Shown here one piece after another: positions 18,383 through 24,675 of a stretch of 37,748 nucleotides of DNA (positions within the stretch are counted from its first letter, which is position 1; each line of letters opens with the position of its first letter). A model generated the notes under the pieces. That model was given only the letters and a program-made list of their open reading frames with translations, did no database searches and was not told where the DNA came from. Where the stretch lies: IMG/VR virus record IMGVR_UViG_3300024999_000229, positions 1-37,748 of that record; one strand, given 5' to 3'. The position numbers and the translations under genes are program-made. This DNA comes from a virus.

Positions 18383-18817
18383 TCACTCTATTTTATCATC
18401 ATTATCATTATCATATTCATCAATTTTGCGAAATCTCAATCTTTTCGGCATATCCTCAATGTTATTACATTCAGTTTCAAATAATTTCTTAGACCAATCT
18501 TCTGGATCATAATGAAACACATAGTTTTTATCATCTTCAATTTCTTCTCTTGTCTTATTTAACAATTTTTTAATCTTACCATCTTCAATATTATGATTAT
18601 GTTTCAAATATATTCCAACTAATTCTAAGTACCTATTAACATACTTTTCATAATTATCATCAAGAAATATCTTCACAAACTCTTCTAATAATGATTCGGC
18701 ATGATTCGTATGTCTAAAATTATCAAGTTTACATTTTTGAATACACTCAATTAATATAGTAATATCCTTATCAGTAAGAGTCATATCATAATTTGTTACT
18801 TTTCGTCCAACTTTCAT
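18383..18817 (-). CDS. Unknown 144-residue protein
   Basis: The gene has an ideal start (AGGAGG, 9 bases before ATG) and ordinary codon use, so it is real. I do not recognise the family. The protein is mainly helical, with charged helices around residues 40-105 (LLEEFVKIF, KIKKLLNKTREEIEDD) and a very acidic tail (EYDNDNDDK). No cysteine cluster, membrane segment or catalytic signature is seen. It is transcribed divergently from the BRO gene across a 269-base regulatory gap, which makes a regulatory role possible but unproven. No terminator follows it; the promoter of the GNAT cassette starts about 45 bases past its stop. Confidence 0.65.
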   Translation of the reverse strand: MKVGRKVTNYDMTLTDKDITILIECIQKCKLDNFRHTNHAESLLEEFVKIFLDDNYEKYVNRYLELVGIYLKHNHNIEDGKIKKLLNKTREEIEDDKNYVFHYDPEDWSKKLFETECNNIEDMPKRLRFRKIDEYDNDNDDKIE

Positions 18818-18844
18818 TTGATTTTGCCTCCTAATATTTATTTG

Positions 18845-18880
18845 ATTATATTTATTTTATACTTTACAAACCCTACCCAA
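18845..18880 (-). promoter_or_regulatory. Promoter-like motif shared with 21882-21915
   Basis: In plus orientation the stretch reads ATTATA, a run of Ts with few As, TTTACAAA, CCCTA, then AATC. A closely similar stretch occurs at 21882-21915. On the minus strand it places TATAAT (18845-18850) ahead of the 144-residue gene, with a poor -35 region. It may be a phage-regulated promoter or operator. Confidence 0.4.
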
Positions 18881-18892
18881 TCATGCTATAAT
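18863..18892 (+). promoter_or_regulatory. Sigma-A promoter of the BRO gene
   Basis: TTTACA (18863-18868), 18-base spacer, TATAAT (18887-18892), with an extended -10 (TGC before TATAAT). It points toward the BRO gene and overlaps the control region of the divergent 144-residue gene. Confidence 0.8.
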
Positions 18893-19086
18893 ACATAAGG
18901 ATAGAAAGGAGTTGATAATCATCATTCGAGATGGGCCTGAGTAATAGATACATAAGGAGTACAATAGAAAGGAGAGGGCAAGGTATACCCTACCTTTAAG
19001 GAGTGTAAAAATTTTATCACCCTTGTAAGTGACAAATTATACAAATACAAAAATAATTAAATTAAAAGAAAGAAGGAAATAAAAAC
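18891..19086 (+). promoter_or_regulatory. Long leader of the BRO gene with direct repeat and hairpin
   Basis: About 190 bases separate the promoter from the BRO start. ATACATAAGGA followed by ATAGAAAGGAG occurs twice (near 18891 and 18949), so two strong ribosome-binding-like sequences lie in the leader with no substantial reading frame after them. An AAGGTA-TACCC-TACCTT hairpin lies at 18980-18996. A 22-codon frame (ATG at 18931) exists, but its ribosome site is too far away. The leader may carry a regulatory RNA or protein-binding site. Confidence 0.45.
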
Positions 19087-19902
19087 ATGACAAACAATCT
19101 ACAAGTATTTACAAGTGAAAAATTTGGGAAAATGAGAGTTATTAATAAAAATGGAGAACCTTGGTTTGTTGCAAATGATGTTTGTTCTATCTTAGATATT
19201 GATACAAGTACATCTGTAAATGGAAGATATCGCAAAGACAAAGATGGTAACTCTTATAAAGATGGTGGATTAGATGATGATGAAAAGGACACTGACATTG
19301 TCAGTACCCATGGAGGAGATCAAGAAATGATCATAATCAGCGAACCTGGATTATATTCACTCATATTAAAAAGTAGAAAGTCAGAAGCAAAAGAATATAA
19401 AAGATGGGTTACTCATATTGTCTTACCTACAATTCGTAAGACAGGAGGATTTATTGCAGATGAAGAAAACTTCATTGATACATATTTGCCATTTGCAGAT
19501 GAACCAACTAAATTACTATTCAAATCAACCCTTGAAATTGTTAATTCTCAGAACAAACTTATTAAACATAAAACCAATATAATTACTGGTCTAGTAGATG
19601 ATATTTCTCTAGCTGATAAAAGACAAATTCTCAATAGGGTGGTTATGAAATGTAGTAATTTTAACGATAGGTGGAAAGAACTTTACAAAAATTATGAGAT
19701 GAAATTCCATCTTAGTCTTGATTCTAGATTAAACTCTTACAATAAAACTCATACTCCACAACTTAGAAATAAATTAGAATACATAGAAACAATAGGTAAA
19801 ATTGATGAATTATTTGCCATTGCATGTAAATTATATGAAAACGAGGTGAATGTATTAGTAAAAGAAATGTATAAATTACATGAAGTCGAGTTTGTGCAAT
19901 AA
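19087..19902 (+). CDS. BRO-family phage antirepressor
   Basis: This is the only clear plus-strand gene: 271 residues, with AAGGA before ATG. Residues about 5-110 form a BRO-N domain: FGKMRVINKNGEPWFVANDV, a variable acidic insert (GLDDDEKDTD), then IISEPGLYSLILKSRKSEAK and KRWVTHIVLPTIRKTGGFI, the family hallmark. The C-terminal part (about 145-265, with LADKRQILNRVV, RWKELYKNYEMKFHLSLDSR and YIETIGKIDELFAIACKLYE) is the DNA- or protein-binding half seen in Firmicutes antirepressors. Such proteins typically counter a phage repressor or act as regulators. It is divergent from the 144-residue gene and has its own promoter, long leader and terminator. Confidence 0.88.
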   Translation: MTNNLQVFTSEKFGKMRVINKNGEPWFVANDVCSILDIDTSTSVNGRYRKDKDGNSYKDGGLDDDEKDTDIVSTHGGDQEMIIISEPGLYSLILKSRKSEAKEYKRWVTHIVLPTIRKTGGFIADEENFIDTYLPFADEPTKLLFKSTLEIVNSQNKLIKHKTNIITGLVDDISLADKRQILNRVVMKCSNFNDRWKELYKNYEMKFHLSLDSRLNSYNKTHTPQLRNKLEYIETIGKIDELFAIACKLYENEVNVLVKEMYKLHEVEFVQ

Positions 19903-19926
19903 CTAATAAATAAATATTGTGTTGTT

Positions 19927-19956
19927 ATAGAGACTCTAATCCACTAGAGTCTCTAT
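19927..19956 (+). terminator. Terminator of the BRO gene
   Basis: A 12-bp stem (arms 19927-19938 and 19945-19956, 6-base loop) is followed on the plus strand by TTCTTTTG. It starts 24 bases past the BRO stop. Confidence 0.85.
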
Positions 19957-20180
19957 TCTTTTGATAATTTTATCACATAATTTATCATTATAAACCATCT
20001 AAAACAAAAACAATTCCGACCCATACAATCATATCAACAATAAATTCTAACTCAACACAGACGATTGTGGTGCGTGTGATTGGATTGTGGAGTGATTTGA
20101 GATGGGATTTTTTTAAATTATTGGAGAAAGTGAGATGGGATAGAGGGATTAAGTCGTAATTTTAATCCCTTAGAATATTT
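19957..20180. repeat. Non-coding stretch with short direct repeats, possible recombination region
   Basis: No convincing gene. GATTGTGG occurs at 20063-20070 and 20083-20090 (20-base period), and GAGATGGGAT at 20099-20108 and 20132-20141. A CAATC-rich inverted counterpart lies near 20021-20035. A 9-bp hairpin (AGGGATTAA / TTAATCCCT) occupies 20144-20170. The left part is C/A-rich and the right part G/T-rich on the plus strand. Closely spaced repeats beside a tyrosine recombinase gene could be recombinase arm sites or attP, but no core can be assigned from one sequence. Confidence 0.35.
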
Positions 20181-20270
20181 TTATTTAATAACTTCTCTAC
20201 TAGTTTCAACAAATTTAACTTTTCTTAACATATCATTCTTTTCTTCTGCAAATGTTCTTAAATCATAAAA
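20181..20270 (-). pseudogene. In-frame open extension beyond the integrase stop
   Basis: Directly after the integrase TAA the same frame stays open for 29 codons to a second TAA at 20181-20183. It encodes a charged, protein-like peptide (with LRTFAEEKNDMLRKVKF and ETSREVIK). This suggests the recombinase gene once ended here and a stop arose early, or that readthrough occurs. In AT-rich DNA 29 open codons can also happen by chance. Confidence 0.35.
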
Positions 20271-21329
20271 TTATTTATCTGCTATCATATCATCAAATTT
20301 TTCCTTATCATCTAAATGATTTTTTAGTTTATCTAAACCTTTCCATTTTCTTTCCTTTGCTGTAAGATCGTTGTAAACCTTATACATCTCAGCAGAACTC
20401 CATCCCATAATTTCAATAATGAAATCGCTATCTAAACCCAAACGGGTCAAATGGGTCACAGTATAGTGCCTCAGACAATGAAAATAAACTGGTGTCTCTA
20501 AAAAAGTTTCCCATTTTTCAATCCAACCTCTAATTGTATGTAATGTTGCAGGTTTTCCGTCTCTTGTAATAAAGATAAAATCATGTTCTTGATTATATTT
20601 CTTCATTATCTTTTCTCTTTCAATTAACCAATCATTATAATATGGAAGAAATATATCTTTTACTAAATATTTTATAAGTTGTTTTCCCTGTTTTGAAAAA
20701 CCTTTAGTTTTTATTGTTTTCAATGTTTCTAAAAATAATCCATCAAAAGCTGTATTATCCTCACTAATAATAGATGTTTTGAATCTAAGTAATTCGCTAA
20801 CTCTTGCTCCGCTACTAATACCTAATGCTAGTAAACATGCTTCGTTTGGTCTATTAAGTGTATTTTTAAGATGATTAAGCAAACTATCAACTTGTTCTTC
20901 TGACAATATTGTTTTTTCTCTGACAGGAGCTTTTGCCATTAAATCTACCGCTTTTAGCACAATGTTACGATAATTTATATATGTTTCATCATAGAATCTC
21001 TCAATAAACTCTGATAATGAACTTAAAGCAGAACGTATTCTACTAAATCTATTTGAACTCCAATGTAATTCTTCTACTCCATAACCAAAGAAATCTGCAA
21101 ATTCAATTTTCTTCATATCAGTAAATAATTTATTATCATTTTCCAACAAATTCCATGTGAAGAAAATATTTAAATCCGATGTATAGCCAGTTACAGTACC
21201 ATCGCTCTTGGATGTATTTTTGTATTTAAGAAATTTATCTACTAATTTTACATTTTTAGGATTGAATTGTGCGGTGAGTTCTGGAGATGTTATTTGTTTT
21301 TTAAATGTTTCTCTAGGAATTGTAATCAC
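20271..21329 (-). CDS. Tyrosine recombinase / phage integrase
   Basis: This 352-residue protein has an N-terminal SAM-like core-binding domain (about 30-125) and a catalytic domain. Visible catalytic residues are the Arg in GISSGARVSELLRF, His and Arg in FHCLRHYTVTHL, Trp in IMGWSS (in place of the second His), and the nucleophile Tyr in MYKVYND. It would carry out site-specific integration or excision. The start is a GTG at 21329, but AAGGA is only one base away and no ATG is nearby; initiation at one of two AUU codons just downstream is possible. Integrases rarely sit among tail genes, so it may belong to a transferred cassette. See the open extension after its stop. Confidence 0.92.
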   Translation of the reverse strand: MITIPRETFKKQITSPELTAQFNPKNVKLVDKFLKYKNTSKSDGTVTGYTSDLNIFFTWNLLENDNKLFTDMKKIEFADFFGYGVEELHWSSNRFSRIRSALSSLSEFIERFYDETYINYRNIVLKAVDLMAKAPVREKTILSEEQVDSLLNHLKNTLNRPNEACLLALGISSGARVSELLRFKTSIISEDNTAFDGLFLETLKTIKTKGFSKQGKQLIKYLVKDIFLPYYNDWLIEREKIMKKYNQEHDFIFITRDGKPATLHTIRGWIEKWETFLETPVYFHCLRHYTVTHLTRLGLDSDFIIEIMGWSSAEMYKVYNDLTAKERKWKGLDKLKNHLDDKEKFDDMIADK

Positions 21330-21356
21330 TTCCTTTATAATTTATTTATTATTTTG

Positions 21357-21806
21357 TTATATTTTATCTAATTTTTCTTTCTTCCTCTGCTTTCTACCTT
21401 TAAGAATATCCTCATATAAAACGAATCCCCCATCCACCACAGAGTACCCAATCCAAACTAATTCTAAGTCAGGATAAACAAAATCAAACATTTTACGCTT
21501 TAATTTAGCTGTTGTATCTGGATTCCCCTTAGTATCAACTATTAAAATTCTATCATTCTCAACATATGTAATTTTAAAGTCTGCTACATACTCTATTTTC
21601 CTTACATTAATACCATTCTTAGTAAATTTATTTTGAAGTGTGAATTTTGGTTGTAATTCTATTGATTTTATTACTCCTTTCTCAATTTGAGGTAGAAGAT
21701 ATTTGTAATAATTAAGTTCTAAAAGTGAATCAAATAATTTTCCATCATATGTACGTTTAGTTTTACCTGCTTTTGTGGTGTCAACATTGTATTTTGATCT
21801 TGCTAT
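21357..21806 (-). CDS. DUF1064-type small nuclease, no ATG (AUA at start position)
   Basis: The frame runs from the codon after TGA (upstream of 21812) to TAA at 21357 and lacks any ATG, GTG or TTG near its beginning. AGAGG followed by ATTATA then ATA-GCA-AGA places AUA exactly where the usual start would be; the protein begins ARSKYNVDTTKAGKTKRTYDG. The 149-residue product matches the DUF1064 family of phage proteins: YDGKLFDSLLELNYYKYL, IKSIELQPKFTLQ, VRKIEYVADFKITYV, VDTKGNPDTTAKLKRKMF. The ADF...VDTKG pair fits a PD-(D/E)XK nuclease core. It is either initiated at AUA or silenced by an ATG-to-ATA change. It lies 27 bases upstream of the integrase start. Confidence 0.7.
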   Translation of the reverse strand: MARSKYNVDTTKAGKTKRTYDGKLFDSLLELNYYKYLLPQIEKGVIKSIELQPKFTLQNKFTKNGINVRKIEYVADFKITYVENDRILIVDTKGNPDTTAKLKRKMFDFVYPDLELVWIGYSVVDGGFVLYEDILKGRKQRKKEKLDKI

Positions 21807-21833
21807 TATAATCCTCTTCTTTCAATCAAAACA

Positions 21834-21870
21834 AAAGGCATATACCAATCAACAATCAGCACATACCTTT
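21834..21870 (-). terminator. Hairpin in the leader of the DUF1064 gene
   Basis: In minus-strand RNA a 12-bp stem (arms 21859-21870 and 21834-21845, with G-U pairs) is followed by TTTTGTTTTG. It may terminate transcription from the AntA gene or form part of a leader downstream of the promoter-like motif at 21882-21915. Confidence 0.55.
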
Positions 21871-21881
21871 GAATTGTTTAT

Positions 21882-21915
21882 ATTATATTTTATTTTTTAA
21901 TTTTACAAAACCCTA
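21882..21915 (-). promoter_or_regulatory. Second copy of the shared promoter-like motif
   Basis: The minus strand carries TATAAT (21882-21887) with TTTTGT 17 bases upstream, embedded in the same T-rich/TTTACAAAACCCTA context as at 18845-18880. It would drive the DUF1064 and integrase genes. Confidence 0.4.
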
Positions 21916-22026
21916 ACAATCTACCAATTCAACCAAAATATCATCAATAATTATGTATCCCTTTTTAATTAAGAAATTCCATAACCAATTAATACCCTTT
22001 GGTGTTACCTTAGTAGTGGATGACAT
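21913..22026 (-). CDS. 37-codon remnant, detached C-terminus of the AntA protein
   Basis: It begins at an ATG two codons after the TAA of the AntA gene and in the same frame, and encodes a 37-residue peptide containing KVTPKGINWLWNFLIKKGYI. That segment looks like the C-terminal winged-helix end of phage antirepressors (KilAC-like, V-T-x-K-G). There is no ribosome site before the ATG. It is therefore best read as the separated end of the AntA gene, translated by readthrough or not at all. Confidence 0.4.
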   Translation of the reverse strand: MSSTTKVTPKGINWLWNFLIKKGYIIIDDILVELVDC

Positions 22027-22032
22027 TTTTGT

Positions 22033-22710
22033 TTAATATGTATTAGAGATTATTCCTTTATTGTTTAAATCTGAAATAACTCCATAACCAACTAAATGTA
22101 ATATTATTTCATGAATACCTTCAAGTTCTTTTCCTTCCTTTACTCTAATAACTGGTATTCTATATAAATCTTCCATTTCGTTTTTTGATAACCAATCTAT
22201 ACAATATTCAATACGTTCAGCATCTTTTTCATTTTGATATTCATGGTGTTTTTCATCATATTCAACAATCAATGTGCTTCCTAATTTAAAATCTAATAGA
22301 TATTTCCCACCATCAATTGAATATTGCCTATCCCATTTTAATCCAGTAATTATATCTAACATATTTCCAAAATCAATTTCTTTTCTAATTGGTTCGCGAA
22401 TGAATACTTCTTTATCATCTAGTTCTAATAAATATTTCAATAATTTTGGAGCATTATTGTTTTTCTTATATCTCCTACATATATCTTTTGCCATATTTAT
22501 TGTTACTTCAAAGTCATCTAATTCCTGTTTATTTTGAGGGTGTATAAATTTTATATTAGTATAATCAACCGACTCTTCAAAACCATATTCACACATTCTA
22601 GGAAACCACGATCTAAATGGTGTTCCAACTTCTAAAAATTCATGTAATTCTCTTCCTAAAACCGTTTGATTGTCTCCATTGTAATTAATTGTTATCAGAT
22701 TATTCTCCAT
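22033..22710 (-). CDS. AntA antirepressor fused to a VSR/DUF559-like nuclease domain
   Basis: The protein has 225 residues. Residues 1-85 are an AntA domain: VLGRELHEFLEVGTPFRSWF, the GFEESVDY segment, INMAKDICRRYKKN. Residues about 110-205 are a compact nuclease-like domain: DRQYSIDGGKYLLDFKLG, LIVEYDEKHHEYQNEKDAER, then VIRVKEG. D140, E150, D152 and H155/H156 line up with the D...E-x-D-x(3)-H pattern of very-short-patch-repair-like and DUF559 nucleases; the large nuclease gene at 32450-33778 has the same EYD-x(3)-H core. AntA domains usually act as antirepressors. Whether the nuclease half cuts DNA or only binds it is unknown. The start has a modest site (GTAGGA). An antirepressor-like tail follows in frame after the stop. 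Confidence 0.75.
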   Translation of the reverse strand: MENNLITINYNGDNQTVLGRELHEFLEVGTPFRSWFPRMCEYGFEESVDYTNIKFIHPQNKQELDDFEVTINMAKDICRRYKKNNNAPKLLKYLLELDDKEVFIREPIRKEIDFGNMLDIITGLKWDRQYSIDGGKYLLDFKLGSTLIVEYDEKHHEYQNEKDAERIEYCIDWLSKNEMEDLYRIPVIRVKEGKELEGIHEIILHLVGYGVISDLNNKGIISNTY

Positions 22711-22751
22711 TATTAGTTCCTACTTTCTTCAATTTATTTTTTAATATACAA

Positions 22752-22976
22752 TTATCTTATAACCTTGCGTTGACACCATCGCGTAAAAATTTCTGTGGTC
22801 TGATCCCACCCGAACATTGCCCATACACGTTTTGTAGTTGAATTAATTCCTATTTGTTTTGGGCAAATTCCATTACTAAGATAATAGTTGATTTGCAGGA
22901 CATTGTATAAATATGTTACTTTTTCTTTTGTTGGGGTTGTTTTTATTTCTAATTTTTCATTTATAGCCTCATTCAT
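22752..22976 (-). CDS. Small protein of unknown function
   Basis: The start at 22976 is chosen for its AAAGGAGG site; 15 upstream codons lack one. The 74-residue product has a lysine/glutamate-rich N-terminus (1-22), then a compact W/Y-rich region (YNVLQINYYLSNGICPKQIG, RVWAMFGWD, RWCQRK). Similar small proteins occur in Firmicutes phages near antirepressors, but I cannot name the family. It lies 41 bases upstream of the AntA gene and is probably co-transcribed with it. Confidence 0.6.
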   Translation of the reverse strand: MNEAINEKLEIKTTPTKEKVTYLYNVLQINYYLSNGICPKQIGINSTTKRVWAMFGWDQTTEIFTRWCQRKVIR

Positions 22977-23025
22977 TTTAGTTCCTCCTTTCAATATATT
23001 TGCATCACAACTTTGAGACACATAA

Positions 23026-23056
23026 AAGGAGCATAATCAATAAAAATATGCTCCTT
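23026..23056 (-). terminator. Terminator after the collar-domain gene
   Basis: Perfect 10-bp stem (arms 23026-23035 and 23047-23056, 11-base loop), followed on the minus strand by TTTTA. It lies about 40 bases past the stop at 23095. Confidence 0.75.
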
Positions 23057-23094
23057 CAATCAATCACAAAATATTTACCTTGAAATTAAATAAA

Positions 23095-23586
23095 TTAATA
23101 TTTCAAAATAAATGAAACCGTACAGTAGGGCTGTAAATTATTATGCGCTAAACCACCTCCAACATTAGAAGTTCCCCACGTTCCGCTACCTGGATCTAAT
23201 CTCCAATCGTTTGTAAATATATCACTAGTGTCTGTATTCGTATTATTCCATGCTTGAAATGTATGATTATGGGAAGGCATTTCTGGCGTGGTAAGAATAT
23301 GTGTCTTTTCGCCGGAACTTTTTCCAAGCGTATCAAATTCTATTTCTGAAGAATTCAAACCGACTGGGACTTTCCCTTTGAAATTCGGAACATTAAATGT
23401 ATTACTTCCATTACCTGATCCATATGCGGTTCCAATTACACTAAATAACTCTGAATATATTTCTCTTGATATAGCAGAACCATCACAAAACATCCAACCC
23501 GAAGGTGCTATTAATCCTGCATACATTTGAATTGTTCCAGTAATTCCACTAATATTATGTAAACCTTGTGGTGGGCATGTTTTCAT
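23095..23586 (-). CDS. Tail-fibre protein with phage tail collar domain
   Basis: The start is set at 23586 (GGAGG, good spacing), 2 bases after the upstream stop. The 163-residue protein has the tail collar signature GLIAPSGWMFCDGSAISREI, ELFSVIGTAYGSGNGSNTFN and PNFKGKVPVG. It then has the SHNHTF metal- or trimer-core motif and the terminal LQPYCTVSFILKY typical of 'microcystin-dependent' collar proteins. Such domains form trimeric fibre tips for receptor binding or chaperone fibre folding. It probably works with the preceding 314-residue protein. Both lie in the accessory block rather than after the tail-tip gene. Confidence 0.85.
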   Translation of the reverse strand: MKTCPPQGLHNISGITGTIQMYAGLIAPSGWMFCDGSAISREIYSELFSVIGTAYGSGNGSNTFNVPNFKGKVPVGLNSSEIEFDTLGKSSGEKTHILTTPEMPSHNHTFQAWNNTNTDTSDIFTNDWRLDPGSGTWGTSNVGGGLAHNNLQPYCTVSFILKY

Positions 23587-23588
23587 TT

Positions 23589-24533
23589 TTATGCACCTCC
23601 AACCCATTTTATCTGCATTGTTGCATCAACAGATAATTGAAGATTATAAGTTGAATCTTTTAATAAAAGAACATCAAATGCATACCATTTATTTATATCA
23701 AGTGCAACACCGCTATTTAATGTGCTAAGAACACCGTCAACAGCAAGTGATAAAATTCCTGTAGCACTTGTTGATACCATTAAAGTAGATTGTTGATAAT
23801 TTATAGCTGTATAATTTGCTGTTAATATATTTGTAGATGCTATAACTGCTTTATTAGTTTGATTGTTAATTAGGGTTCCTATAGTGTATTTTAATATTCC
23901 TTTAAGATTAGCATTTATAGATCCTGGTGCATTAGGATCTATAACAGGTGTAGCAGAATTAGTTCCCAATGTAATATTAGCTCCATCTGCTTCCATAACT
24001 GGTATGACTCCTACACCTTGAGTATAATGATTTAATAAAAATTCAGTTTGAGCTACAGCACCATTTACAAAAATAAATCTAATATATTGTTTAGTTGGTG
24101 TTGTCCAAGGCATTAATGCCGATATTGTTGCACTACAACTTAACGTTGCAAGCGTTGTCCATCCAACATCTGGAGTAGCAGGATTATAGGTATCAGCTTG
24201 TTGTAAGGTTAATAATCCCGTAGAACTTGATTTTACATAAATACGAATCATTCCATCAGGAACAGGTTGCCGAGGTCTGTCAATGACAGGTGATGTATAA
24301 GTTGCATTAGCAAGTAGTAAATGAGTTGGATCTAAATTTGAATCTCTCATTACCATTGCTATATCACCATGAGTCATTGTTGCACCAATGAGATTATTTC
24401 CAGATGGGATAGGATCTGTGATAGAAGTTTGAGTTAGAAGGATTCCATTATCATCTGTTTTTATGAAGCGTGTTTCGTTGTTTATAATTGAGGTTCCGAG
24501 TATTTGTTCCATGTTGCCGGATTGGTTTGCCAT
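23589..24533 (-). CDS. Virion-associated protein, probable baseplate or fibre component
   Basis: The start is placed at the ATG at 24533; a GTG four codons upstream sits on top of its ribosome site. The 314-residue product is beta-rich with many T/S/N/A residues. It has a repeating pattern of short strands, an early ITDPIPSGNNLIGATMTHGD and a C-terminal NKWYAFDVLLLKDSTYNLQL. There are no cysteine clusters or catalytic motifs. Composition and coupling to the collar-domain gene indicate a structural fibre or baseplate role. The first 90 bases have a C-rich coding strand unlike the rest of the gene (see findings). Confidence 0.6.
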   Translation of the reverse strand: MANQSGNMEQILGTSIINNETRFIKTDDNGILLTQTSITDPIPSGNNLIGATMTHGDIAMVMRDSNLDPTHLLLANATYTSPVIDRPRQPVPDGMIRIYVKSSSTGLLTLQQADTYNPATPDVGWTTLATLSCSATISALMPWTTPTKQYIRFIFVNGAVAQTEFLLNHYTQGVGVIPVMEADGANITLGTNSATPVIDPNAPGSINANLKGILKYTIGTLINNQTNKAVIASTNILTANYTAINYQQSTLMVSTSATGILSLAVDGVLSTLNSGVALDINKWYAFDVLLLKDSTYNLQLSVDATMQIKWVGGA

Positions 24534-24595
24534 TGTTTGGAGCACTTCCTTTCTTTATTGGGAATTGTTTTAGAGAATGGAGGAAATAGTAAAAA

Positions 24596-24639
24596 AATAA
24601 GAGGAAGAAGACAATTTGAATGTCTGTCTTCCTCTTATT
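24596..24639 (-). terminator. Strong terminator after nuclease gene B
   Basis: A stem of about 18 bp with a one-base bulge (arms 24596-24613 and 24621-24639, 7-base loop), followed on the minus strand by seven Ts. There are also five Ts on the plus side. It insulates the nuclease gene from the following virion gene. Confidence 0.9.
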
Positions 24640-24675
24640 TTTGTGTTAATTATGAACTTAGCTATTGCTCATAAT

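Noticed and set aside
18273-18386. Longer N-terminus for the small basic protein
   Set aside because: The extension would cover a near-consensus promoter and lacks a ribosome site, while 18272 has both.
18931-18999. 22-codon frame in the BRO leader
   Set aside because: The nearest ribosome-like site is about 19 bases away and the product resembles nothing; not listed as a gene.
23095-23586. Diversity-generating retroelement target in the collar-domain gene
   Set aside because: No reverse transcriptase, template repeat or adenine-rich variable repeat was found nearby.
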